Shown piece after piece: positions 7,504-15,624 of a stretch of DNA of 64,000 nt (position 1 is its first letter; every line of letters begins with the position of its first letter). A program made the position numbers and the translations under genes. Origin of the DNA: Pseudomonas putida (GTDB taxonomy: Bacteria > Pseudomonadota > Gammaproteobacteria > Pseudomonadales > Pseudomonadaceae); assembly GCA_041071465.1 (NCBI GenBank), contig CP163498.1, positions 2,012,001-2,076,000 of the forward strand. Direction: 5' to 3'. The notes below the pieces were generated by a model that was given only the letters and a program-made list of their open reading frames with translations, did not search any database and was not told where the DNA came from.

Positions 7504-8790
7504 TTACAGCACAACTCTCAAGCATTGCCCCGCGTGGTACAGCGAGAAGCCGGACTCATAGAACGCGGTGCGCAATGAAGGCGCACTCACCCCGCTCATG
7601 GGCGAAAACGGAATCGGCAGGCTGTCCGCTTCCCCTTTCAGCAAAAACTCGGCAAATGCCCGACCGATCACGGTGCCCGTGGTATTGCCCCGCCCGTTGT
7701 ACCCCGTCACCGCCACCAGCCCCGGCGCCGGCTCGAACAGGCGCATCAGGTGGTCGGGGGTGAAGTCGATGCAACCGGTCCAGTGCATTTCCCACTCGAC
7801 CTTGCCCAGTTCCGGGTAGTAGTGGCTCTGGATCCGGTCCGCCCAGCTGCGCACGAACCACGCTGGCTTGTTGTCGACCCGGCCCAGGCTGCCGAGCAAC
7901 AGGCGGCCCTGGTCGTCGCGGCGGATGCTGCTGAGCACGGTGCGGGTGTCCCACGAGCCCTGGCCATGCGGCAGCACCTTGTCGGCGGCTGCGCCTTGCA
8001 AAGGCTTGGAAGCCACCTGGTAGTAGTAACCGCGGAAAAACTGCTTCTGCAGGTTGCTCCAGTCGCCTTCGGTGTAGGCACCAGTGGAAATCACCACCTT
8101 GTCGGCGCGCACCGAACCCCGCGCAGTCTTCACCCGCCAAGCATCGCCGTCACGCTCCAGGCCTTCGACCGAAGACTGCTGGAACAGCTTGCCGCCCAGG
8201 CGGGCCACGGCGGCGGCCAGGCCCTGGGTGTAGCCCATCGGGTTGATGGTGCCGGCGCGGCGGTCGAGCAGCGCGGCAGAGATCTTGTTGGTGCCGCAGT
8301 ATTCCTGGCATTGGGCGCCGGTCAGCAGCTCGACGTCGGCACCACGGCGGCGCCATTGTTCGTGGCGGGCTTCGAGGTCGGCGATGCCCGTGGCGTTATG
8401 CGCCATGTGCAGCGTGCCTTTGTGCTGGGCCTGGCAGTCGATGCCAAGGCGTTCGATCATGGCGAACACTTCAGCCGGGGCTTCGCCAAGCACCTTGTTC
8501 AGGCGGCTGCCTTGCTTCTGGCCGAGGGTGGCCTCGACGTCGTCGGGGCGGATCCAGGTGCCAGCGTTGACCAGGCCGACGTTGCGCCCGGAACCACCGT
8601 GGCCGATCTTCCACGCCTCCAGCAAGATCACCGACTTGCCCTGTTCGAGCAGATGGATGGCTGCCGACAGACCGGTGATACCGCCGCCGATCACGCAGAC
8701 ATCGGCCTTGTGCTCACCGGCCAGGGCCTGGGCGGCAACGCTCGGTTTGCTGACGAATTCCCACAAGCATTCTTGACGCAGTTCGGACAT
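7504..8790 (-). CDS. amaA: L-pipecolate oxidase
   Basis: The 428-residue FAD-dependent amine oxidase of the DAO family oxidises L-pipecolate to piperideine-6-carboxylate in lysine catabolism. The FAD-binding glycine motif is at residues 31-43 (VCVIGGGITGLSAA), and a FAD contact near the C-terminus reads TGYNGRGNTTGT. The start at 8790 has CTGGAG upstream. The assignment comes from the adjacent amaB and the downstream hglS, the order known in P. putida, and from overall sequence. It is separated from amaB by REP elements, so it may have its own promoter. An Hfq/Crc-like A-rich motif lies directly before its ribosome-binding site. Confidence 0.9.
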   Translation of the reverse strand: MSELRQECLWEFVSKPSVAAQALAGEHKADVCVIGGGITGLSAAIHLLEQGKSVILLEAWKIGHGGSGRNVGLVNAGTWIRPDDVEATLGQKQGSRLNKVLGEAPAEVFAMIERLGIDCQAQHKGTLHMAHNATGIADLEARHEQWRRRGADVELLTGAQCQEYCGTNKISAALLDRRAGTINPMGYTQGLAAAVARLGGKLFQQSSVEGLERDGDAWRVKTARGSVRADKVVISTGAYTEGDWSNLQKQFFRGYYYQVASKPLQGAAADKVLPHGQGSWDTRTVLSSIRRDDQGRLLLGSLGRVDNKPAWFVRSWADRIQSHYYPELGKVEWEMHWTGCIDFTPDHLMRLFEPAPGLVAVTGYNGRGNTTGTVIGRAFAEFLLKGEADSLPIPFSPMSGVSAPSLRTAFYESGFSLYHAGQCLRVVL

Positions 8791-8806
8791 GGCCCGGCTC
8801 CAGCAG

Positions 8807-8819
8807 TGTTGTTCTTATT
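8807..8819 (-). promoter_or_regulatory. Candidate Hfq/Crc target motif in amaA leader
   Basis: On the minus strand the leader reads AATAAGAACAACA, two overlapping matches to the Hfq/Crc consensus AANAANAA, immediately upstream of the CTGGAG ribosome-binding site of amaA. Binding there would block translation. The motif is seen; its use is inferred. Confidence 0.55.
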
Positions 8820-8838
8820 GCAGGTGCATCTGGTTTAT

Positions 8839-8959
8839 CGGGGCCGCTTTGCGGCCCATTCGCGGGTGAACCCGCTCCCACAGGGACATCACAGGTTCCG
8901 AAAGCTGTGTTGTCCCTGTGGGAGCGGGTTCACCCGCGAACCGGGGGCATAGCCCCCGG
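8839..8959. repeat. REP pair plus GC hairpin between amaB and amaA
   Basis: Two inverted REP units (about 8839-8884 and 8913-8959) with the GCGGGTGAACCCGCTCCCACAGGGA core face each other. At 8941-8959 a CCGGGGG/CCCCCGG hairpin lies just beyond the amaB stop and may end or stabilise its transcript. Confidence 0.8.
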
Positions 8960-8977
8960 CCATGCAGCATCAAACCA

Positions 8978-10468
8978 TCAGTCGAACACGATACCCTGTG
9001 CCAGCGGCAGCTCACGCGAATAGTTCACGGTGTTGGTCTGACGACGCATGTAGCCCTTCCAGGCATCCGAACCCGACTCACGGCCACCACCGGTTTCCTT
9101 CTCGCCACCGAACGCACCGCCGATCTCGGCGCCGCTGGTGCCGATGTTGACGTTGGCGATGCCGCAGTCGCTGCCCGAAGCACTCTGGAAGCGCTCGGCT
9201 TCGCGAATGTCGGTGGTGAAGATGCACGACGACAGGCCTTGTGGCACTTCGTTGTTCAGGCGCAGGGCCTCTTCGAAGTCGTCATAAGCCAGCACGTACA
9301 GGATCGGGGCGAAGGTTTCGTGGCGCACCACATCGCTTTGCGCCGGCATTTCGGCAATGGCAGGCGACACGTAGTAGGCGTTCGGGTACTGGTCGGCCAG
9401 CTGACGCTCGCCACCAAATACCTGGCCACCCTCGTCGCGGGCCTTGGCCAGCGCACCTTGCATGGCGTCGAACGACAGCTTGTCGATCAGCGGGCCCACC
9501 AGGTTGTCCTTGCGCGGGTCGCCAATGCGCACTTTGCCGTAGGCGGCTTTGACGCGGGCAACCACTTCGTCCTTGATCGAGCGGTGCACGATCAGGCGGC
9601 GCAGCGTGGTGCAACGCTGGCCGGCGGTGCCGACAGCGGAGAACAGGATGCCGCGCACGGCCAGGTCCAGGTCCGCGCTCGGGGCCAGAATCATGGCGTT
9701 GTTGCCGCCCAGTTCCAGGATGCTGCGGCCAAAGCGGGCGGCCACACGTGGGCCGACTTCGCGCCCCATGCGGGTGCTGCCGGTGGCGCTGACCAGCGGG
9801 ACACGCGGGTCATCGACCATGGCTTCGCCGGCTTCACGGCCGCCGATCACCAGTTGCGCCAGGCCAGCCGGGGCGTCGCCAAAGGCTTTCAGGGCTTTTT
9901 CGAACAGCGCCTGGCAGGCCAGGGCGGTCAGCGGGGTCTTCTCGGACGGCTTCCACACTACCGAGTTACCGGCCACCAGGGCCAGCGCGGTGTTCCAGGC
10001 CCACACCGCAACCGGGAAGTTGAAGGCGCTGATTACACCGACCACGCCCAGCGGGTGCCAGGTTTCGCGCATGTGGTGGCCTGGGCGCTCGGAGGCGATG
10101 GTCAGGCCGTACAGCTGGCGCGACAGGCCCACGGCGAAGTCGCAGATGTCGATCATTTCCTGCACTTCACCCAGGCCTTCCTGAGTGATCTTGCCGGCTT
10201 CGATCGAAACCAGCTCGCCCAGGTCGGCCTTGTGCTCGCGCAGCACTTCGCCGAACAGGCGTACCAATTCGCCACGGCGCGGGGCCGGCACAGTGCGCCA
10301 GGCGTCGAAGGCGCTTTGGGCCTGATCGATGCGGGCGATGGTCTCGGCCTTGCCGAGCAGTTTCACCGAGGCGATCTGGCTGCCGTCGATCGGCGTGTGA
10401 ACAGGGTAGTCGCCCTGGGTGTAAGCCTCGGCGGCAACGCCAAGGCGCTCGAGCAATCCAGCAACCAT
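8978..10468 (-). CDS. amaB: L-piperidine-6-carboxylate / 2-aminoadipate semialdehyde dehydrogenase
   Basis: The 496-residue NAD(P)-dependent aldehyde dehydrogenase acts after AmaA, converting piperideine-6-carboxylate (aminoadipate semialdehyde) to L-2-aminoadipate. The catalytic Cys286 is in GTAGQRCTTLRR and the general base Glu252 in LELGGNN; the cofactor-binding KPSEKTPL motif is present. An open frame extends far upstream, but ATG 10468 has GGAG at good spacing and gives the family-length protein. The C-terminus (GGEKETGGGRESGSD) matches the ALDH7/antiquitin type, which fits the role. It is divergent from the LysR gene at 10605. Confidence 0.92.
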   Translation of the reverse strand: MVAGLLERLGVAAEAYTQGDYPVHTPIDGSQIASVKLLGKAETIARIDQAQSAFDAWRTVPAPRRGELVRLFGEVLREHKADLGELVSIEAGKITQEGLGEVQEMIDICDFAVGLSRQLYGLTIASERPGHHMRETWHPLGVVGVISAFNFPVAVWAWNTALALVAGNSVVWKPSEKTPLTALACQALFEKALKAFGDAPAGLAQLVIGGREAGEAMVDDPRVPLVSATGSTRMGREVGPRVAARFGRSILELGGNNAMILAPSADLDLAVRGILFSAVGTAGQRCTTLRRLIVHRSIKDEVVARVKAAYGKVRIGDPRKDNLVGPLIDKLSFDAMQGALAKARDEGGQVFGGERQLADQYPNAYYVSPAIAEMPAQSDVVRHETFAPILYVLAYDDFEEALRLNNEVPQGLSSCIFTTDIREAERFQSASGSDCGIANVNIGTSGAEIGGAFGGEKETGGGRESGSDAWKGYMRRQTNTVNYSRELPLAQGIVFD

Positions 10469-10495
10469 TAGTGCTTCTCCTACATCGGGTGATGG

Positions 10496-10575
10496 GGTGG
10501 AAAATTGATGGGGATCAGTATTAATCCGATCACATAGGTACAACAAACGACCTTTATTCCGCATATCATTCCACC
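10496..10575. promoter_or_regulatory. Divergent amaB/LysR control region
   Basis: The 136-base gap between amaB and the LysR gene holds GGTGGAA (10496-10502) and its inverse TTCCACC (10569-10575), plus an AT-rich centre. The arms are 66 bases apart, so this is only a weak operator candidate. Confidence 0.3.
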
Positions 10576-10604
10576 AGGTAATGATTCGAGCCGCAGAGAC
10601 CGCT

Positions 10605-11494
10605 ATGTCCAAACGCCTGGTGCCTTCCATGACCGCCCTGCAGTGCTTTGAAGCTGCAGCCCGCCACTTGAGCTTTACCCGTGCCGCCGAAGAGCTGCAC
10701 CTGACCCAGAGCGCGGTCAGCAAGCAGGTGGCGCAGCTTGAAGACATGCTGCGCCACCACCTGTTCCTGCGCATCCGCCGGCGCCTGCAGCTGACCCCGG
10801 CCGGAAGCCTGTACCTGGCCGAGGTCAACAAGATCCTCACCCAGGTGGATATGTCCAGCCGCTACGTGCTCACTTATGGCGAGCAGACCGAGATATTGAA
10901 GGTAGCCACGCAACCGAGTTTTGGCGTGCGCTGGTTGATCCCGCACCTGAAGGGCTTTGGCAAACGGCACAGCAATATCCACCTGGACATCCGCAACGAG
11001 ATGGAGCCGTTCGCCTTGCTACAGGGTTCGGCTGACGTGGTGTTCTTCTATGGCCAGGGCACTTGGCCGGGGCTACCTGCGTGGAGCTGTTCCGCGAAGA
11101 GGTGGTACCGGTGTGCGCGCCGGAGCTGCTGGCCGGGCGCACGCTGGGCGATGCCGCAGAGCTGGCCGACCTGGTGCTGTTGCAGAGCACGTCGCGACCG
11201 GAGGCCTGGCATGAGTGGTTCCTGGAGCAAGACCTGCAGAGCGTCAACGCCTATCACGGGCCACGCTTCGATACGTTCTATATGGCGTTGAGCGCGGCGC
11301 AGGCCGGGTGCGGCGTGGCGCTGGTACCGCGCTACCTGGCGGCAAAGGAGTTGGCCGAGGGTAGCCTGATGGTGCCGTGGAACCATGCGATGCGCAGTGC
11401 CGGGGCACATTACCTGGCGTATGCCGAGCATGCGGCGGAGGTGCCCAAGGTAAGGGCATTGGTGGAATGGATTCGTGAGCAACTTCAGGCTTGA
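10605..11494 (+). pseudogene. LysR-family regulator beside amaB, frameshifted as given
   Basis: The protein would be a 296-residue LysR regulator of the GcvA-like subgroup. The N-terminal helix-turn-helix (MTALQCFEAAARHLSFTRAA, TQSAVSKQVAQLE) is intact. After VVFFYGQGTW the reading frame is lost, and the adjacent frame carries the rest of the effector domain (AGATCVELFREEVVPVCAPE to the stop at 11494). One missing G near 11065 restores TGG-GCC and one frame. ATG 10605 is chosen because it gives MSKRLVPSMTALQ; an in-frame ATG at 10581 is possible. By position, between amaB and hglS and divergent from amaB, it is the likely regulator of lysine catabolism. That role is inferred. Confidence 0.85.
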
Positions 11495-11634
11495 GGGCTT
11501 CTTCGCGGAGTTACCTGCGAAAGCGCCCTGAAGGTCGATCAAAAAAGGAATGACACACTCACTTTTTTTCGCTTGTGAGCCAAGTGCATTCCCAGCTTTC
11601 ATGTAAGCGTCCGAACCCAACCAGGAAGCTAGCG

Positions 11635-13029
11635 ATGCCCGCCCACGATTTCGTCAGCCCAGACAGCATTCGCGCGCAGTTCTCTGCCGCCATGTCGCTC
11701 ATGTACAAACAGGAAGTGCCGCTGTACGGCACGCTGCTGGAGCTGGTGAGCGAAATCAACCAGCAGGTCATGGCCCAGCAACCCGAAGTGGCCGAGGCCC
11801 TGCGCTGGACCGGCGAAATCGAACGCCTGGACCAGGAGCGCCACGGCGCCATCCGTGTGGGCACCGCTGAAGAACTGGCCACCATCGCGCGCCTGTTTGC
11901 GGTCATGGGCATGCAGCCGGTCGGCTACTACGACCTCAGCTCTGCCGGCGTGCCGGTGCACTCCACTGCCTTCCGTGCGGTGCACGAGCAGGCGCTGCAC
12001 GTCAGCCCGTTCCGTGTATTCACCTCGCTGCTGCGCCTGGAGCTGATCGACAACCCGCAGCTGCGCGAGTTGGCCCAGAGCATTCTGGCCAAACGCCAGA
12101 TCTTCACCGCCCGCGCCCTCGAGCTGATCGCCCAGTGCGAACGTGATGGCGGCCTTAACGCAGCGGATGCCGAAGCCTTCGTGCAAGAAGCCCTGCACAC
12201 TTTCCGCTGGCACCATGACGCCACCGTCACAGCCGAGCAATACCAGCAGTTGCACGACCAGCATCGCCTGATCGCCGATGTGGTGGCCTTCAAGGGCCCG
12301 CACATCAACCACCTCACGCCGCGTACCCTGGACATCGATGCAATCCAGGTCGGCATGCCGGCCAAGGGCATCCCGCCAAAGGCCGTGGTCGAAGGCCCGC
12401 CCACTCGTCGCCACCCGATCCTGCTGCGCCAGACCAGCTTCAAGGCCCTGCAGGAAAGGGTCGCGTTCAGCGACCAGCAAGGTAGCGAAGGCAGCCACAC
12501 CGCGCGCTTTGGCGAGATTGAGCAACGCGGCGCGGCGCTGACGCCGAAAGGCCGCCAGCTGTACGACAAACTGCTCGACGCTACCCGCGCCGCGTTGGGT
12601 GGCGCACCGGCCGAGGCCAATGCCGAGCGCTACATGGCGCTGCTGAAGGCAACCTTTGCCGAATTCCCGGACGACCTGGCGCAGATGCGTGAGCAAGGCC
12701 TGGCGTATTTCCGCTATTTCGCGACTGAGAAAGGCCTGGCCGCGCGTGACCAGGAAGGCCGCCCGACTACCCTGCAAGGGCTGATCGACGCTGGCCATGT
12801 GCACTTCGAAGCGCTGGTGTACGAGGACTTCCTGCCGGTGAGCGCGGCGGGGATCTTCCAGTCCAACCTGGGCGACGACGCGCAGGCCGAGTACGGCAGC
12901 AACGCCAACCGCGATGCCTTCGAAGCGGCGTTGGGGCTGCAGGTGCAGGATGAGCTGGCGTTGTATGCACAAAGCGAACGCCGCTCGCTGCAAGCCTGCG
13001 CACAAGCATTGAACCTGGGTTCGATGTAA
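11635..13029 (+). CDS. hglS: 2-oxoadipate dioxygenase/decarboxylase (D-2-hydroxyglutarate synthase)
   Basis: The 464-residue DUF1338/YdcJ-family Fe(II) enzyme converts 2-oxoadipate to D-2-hydroxyglutarate with O2, the step after AmaB and transamination in D-lysine catabolism. The metal ligands reported for the P. putida enzyme are present at the same positions: His70 and Arg74 in ERHGAIR, His226 in GPHINH and Glu294 in RFGEIEQRG. ATG 11635 has AGGAAG 7 bases upstream and gives MPAHDFVSPDSIR; an upstream GTG would add 20 residues with no family support. A perfect palindromic REP follows the stop. The assignment is strong because residues, length and neighbours agree. Confidence 0.95.
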   Translation: MPAHDFVSPDSIRAQFSAAMSLMYKQEVPLYGTLLELVSEINQQVMAQQPEVAEALRWTGEIERLDQERHGAIRVGTAEELATIARLFAVMGMQPVGYYDLSSAGVPVHSTAFRAVHEQALHVSPFRVFTSLLRLELIDNPQLRELAQSILAKRQIFTARALELIAQCERDGGLNAADAEAFVQEALHTFRWHHDATVTAEQYQQLHDQHRLIADVVAFKGPHINHLTPRTLDIDAIQVGMPAKGIPPKAVVEGPPTRRHPILLRQTSFKALQERVAFSDQQGSEGSHTARFGEIEQRGAALTPKGRQLYDKLLDATRAALGGAPAEANAERYMALLKATFAEFPDDLAQMREQGLAYFRYFATEKGLAARDQEGRPTTLQGLIDAGHVHFEALVYEDFLPVSAAGIFQSNLGDDAQAEYGSNANRDAFEAALGLQVQDELALYAQSERRSLQACAQALNLGSM

Positions 13030-13035
13030 GGCTTT

Positions 13036-13071
13036 CCGTCCCTTTCGCGGGCTCGCCCGCGAAAGGGACGG
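13036..13071. repeat. REP palindrome (single, perfect)
   Basis: A 36-bp palindrome with 17-bp perfect arms (CCGTCCCTTTCGCGGGC) and a TC centre lies between the convergent hglS and LysR stops. Confidence 0.85.
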
Positions 13072-13080
13072 CACAGGCGA

Positions 13081-14007
13081 TCAGAGAGGCGGCAGGATTT
13101 CCACATCGGGCAAATCCATCGCCGCCACCTCCTGCTCCAGAAACACACTCAAGCGCCGCAACCGCTCGCCGCCTCGCCGGGTTCGCGGCCACACAAGGTA
13201 GTAATCCATCCCGCTGGGCACGGCCGTCGGCCAAGGCAGGCTCAAGCGCTTTTGCGCCACGTCCTCGGCCACCATCAGTAAATCGCCCATTGAAATCCCG
13301 TAGCCCCGCGCGGCGGCAATCATGCCCAGCTCCAGTGTGTCGAACACCTGGCCACCCTTGAGCGACACCTTGTCGCCAAGCCCCATGCGCTCCAGCCACT
13401 CCCGCCAATCGCGCTTGTCCACCGTGGGGTGCAGCAACTCGATGCTAGCCAGCCGGCACACGTCCCAGGGTTGTTCGTCGAGCAGGTCAGGCGCACCGAC
13501 CGGGATCAGCAGCTCCGGGAACAGCTTGCGCACCTCCCAGTCTGCGGGGAACACCCCATCACTGAGCAACACCGCGCAATCGAACGGCTCCTGGTTGAAG
13601 TCCACATGGTCGACGTCCATCCACGCGCTGGTCAGTTGCACCTCGTTACCCGGTTGCAGGTGGCGAAAACGGCTCAGGCACGCCAGCAGCCAGCGCATGG
13701 TCAGGGTCGATGGGGCTTTCATGCGCAGAATATCGTCTTCGCCACACAAGGTTTCGCAAGCCCGCTCAAACGCCGCGAAGCCCTCACGTACACCCGGCAG
13801 CAACACCCGCCCCGCTTCGGTCAGTTGCAGGCTGCGGCCACTGCGCACGAACAGGCGGCAGGCAAAATGCTCCTCGAGTGTGCGGATATGCCGGCTGATG
13901 GCGCTTTGGGTGATCGAAAGCTCCTCGCCAGCACGGGTGAAGGAGCTTAGCCGCGCGGCAGCTTCGAATGCGCGCAAGGCATACAGCGGTGGTAGCTGGC
14001 GTGACAT
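13081..14007 (-). CDS. LysR-family transcriptional regulator (GcvA-like)
   Basis: The 308-residue protein has an N-terminal helix-turn-helix (LPPLYALRAFEAAARLSSFT, TQSAISRHIRTLE) and a LysR effector domain. The start at 14007 is chosen for MSRQLPPLYALRAFE, the usual family opening, with AGG upstream; an upstream in-frame ATG adds 18 unlikely residues. The gene is divergent from the MATE transporter at 14165 across 157 bases, so it may control that transporter. It is also convergent with hglS and could respond to lysine intermediates. The target is not shown by the sequence. Confidence 0.88.
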   Translation of the reverse strand: MSRQLPPLYALRAFEAAARLSSFTRAGEELSITQSAISRHIRTLEEHFACRLFVRSGRSLQLTEAGRVLLPGVREGFAAFERACETLCGEDDILRMKAPSTLTMRWLLACLSRFRHLQPGNEVQLTSAWMDVDHVDFNQEPFDCAVLLSDGVFPADWEVRKLFPELLIPVGAPDLLDEQPWDVCRLASIELLHPTVDKRDWREWLERMGLGDKVSLKGGQVFDTLELGMIAAARGYGISMGDLLMVAEDVAQKRLSLPWPTAVPSGMDYYLVWPRTRRGGERLRRLSVFLEQEVAAMDLPDVEILPPL

Positions 14008-14164
14008 GTGGTACCTGCAATATGGGCGTATGACGTGAATCACCGAGGAGCATATATGCATGAGTTCAACTCATGCCAACTATCGGATTTATCCTTTTGT
14101 GCAAAGTTGACCGAAGCCTCAGAATCGCCGTTCGTTGATCACCCCAGAATGAAGGATCGCCCCC

Positions 14165-15553
14165 ATGCACGTCGCGCCCACCACAGAACTCAAGGCTTTG
14201 CTGCGCCTGGCCGGGCCGCTGATTGCCTCGCAGTTGGCGCACATGCTGATGGTGCTGACCGACACCCTGATGATGGCCCGCATCAGCCCCCAGGCCTTGG
14301 CCGGTGGTGGCCTGGGGGCGGCCAGCTACTCGTTCGTGTCGATTTTCTGCCTGGGCGTGATCGCCGCAGTCGGCACCCTGGTTGCAATTCGCAAGGGCGC
14401 CAATGACATCGAGGGTGCCACCCGCCTGGCGCAGAACGGTTTGTGGCTGGCCTGGGGCCTGGCGCTGTTCGCCGCGCTGGTGCTGTGGAACCTTCAGCCG
14501 GTTCTGCTGCTGTTCGGGCAACAGCCCGAAAACGTGGCCTCGGCCGCAGAATTCCTCACCCTGCTGCCGCTGGCCCTGCCCGGCTACCTGACCTTCATGG
14601 CCTTGCGCGGCTTCACCAGCGCACTGGGCCGCTCGACCCCGGTGATGGTCATCAGCCTGGTCGGCACCGTGCTCAACTACCTGTTCAACGTGGCGTTGAT
14701 CGAAGGCATGTTCGGCCTGCCCAAGCTGGGCCTGATGGGCATCGGCCTGGTCACCGCCGTGGTGTCGATGGGCATGGCCATTGCCTTGGCATTGTATATC
14801 CGCTGGCACTCGGCCTACGCCGCCTACCCACTGCGCAAGGGCCTGTCGCGCCCATCGCTGCCGGCACTGCGCGAGCTGTGGCGGCTGGGCCTGCCGATTG
14901 GCGGCACTTATATGGTGGAAGTGGGCCTGTTCGCCTTCGCCGCGCTGTGCATGGGCGTGCTGGGCAGCACCGAACTGGCGGCGCACCAGATCGCCCTGCA
15001 GATCGTGTCCACGGCGTTCATGGTACCGACTGGCTTGTCGTATGCGGTCACCATGCGCGTGGGCCTGTACTACGGCGCTGGCAACCTGCTGGCAGCACGC
15101 AGCGCCGGGCGTGTGGGCATTGGCTTCGGGGCAATGATCATGTTTGCCTTTGCCGCGTTGTTCCTGCTGCTGCCCGAGGCGCTGGTGGGGCTGTTCATCG
15201 ACCGCAATGACCCAGCCTTCGCCGCGATTTTCCAAGTGGCCGTGCAGTTGTTGATGGTGGCAGCGTGGTTCGAGCTGTTCGACGGCATGCAGACAATTGC
15301 CATGGGCTCGATCCGTGGGCTCAAGGACGCCAAGACCACCTTCTTGATCGGTCTGGTGTGCTACTGGCTGGTGGGGGCGCCGAGCGCCTGGTTGTTCACC
15401 TTCACCCTGGGCGGGGGAGCAGTGGGTATCTGGTGGGGGCTGGCGCTGGGGTTGGCGTGTGCGGCGGTGGCGCTGACCTTTGGCTTTGAGTGGCGGATGA
15501 AGCGGCTGTTGAGAAAGGCTGATTTGTCTGGTGGGACTGCGGTGTCTGTTTGA
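14165..15553 (+). CDS. MATE-family multidrug efflux transporter
   Basis: The 462-residue inner-membrane protein has about twelve membrane segments in two related halves, typical of NorM/PmpM-type MATE exporters, which use Na+ or H+ gradients to expel cationic drugs. The start has AAGGA 9 bases upstream. Recognisable segments are the opening LLRLAGPLIASQLAHMLMVL and the second-half LGLPIGGTYMVEVGLFAF. The nearest regulator is the divergent LysR gene. Substrates cannot be read from the sequence. Confidence 0.9.
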   Translation: MHVAPTTELKALLRLAGPLIASQLAHMLMVLTDTLMMARISPQALAGGGLGAASYSFVSIFCLGVIAAVGTLVAIRKGANDIEGATRLAQNGLWLAWGLALFAALVLWNLQPVLLLFGQQPENVASAAEFLTLLPLALPGYLTFMALRGFTSALGRSTPVMVISLVGTVLNYLFNVALIEGMFGLPKLGLMGIGLVTAVVSMGMAIALALYIRWHSAYAAYPLRKGLSRPSLPALRELWRLGLPIGGTYMVEVGLFAFAALCMGVLGSTELAAHQIALQIVSTAFMVPTGLSYAVTMRVGLYYGAGNLLAARSAGRVGIGFGAMIMFAFAALFLLLPEALVGLFIDRNDPAFAAIFQVAVQLLMVAAWFELFDGMQTIAMGSIRGLKDAKTTFLIGLVCYWLVGAPSAWLFTFTLGGGAVGIWWGLALGLACAAVALTFGFEWRMKRLLRKADLSGGTAVSV

Positions 15554-15559
15554 TTGCAG

Positions 15560-15598
15560 GGGCTGCCTTGCAGCCCTATCGCGACACAAGGCCGCGAT
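15560..15598. repeat. Hairpin and partial REP between MATE and GGDEF-EAL genes
   Basis: GGGCTGC-CTT-GCAGCCC (15560-15576) is followed by an ATCGCG...CGCGAT inverted repeat around a GACACAAGGCC core, the second P. putida REP class. It lies between convergent stops. Confidence 0.65.
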
Positions 15599-15624
15599 GG
15601 AGGGCAAAGCCCTCCCCTACGACC

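Noticed and set aside
11629..13074. 481-codon open frame antisense to hglS
   Set aside because: hglS has all metal ligands and family length; the antisense frame is a shadow.
14066..15607. 513-codon open frame antisense to the MATE gene
   Set aside because: Gln/His-rich translation typical of the reverse complement of membrane-protein codons; no support.
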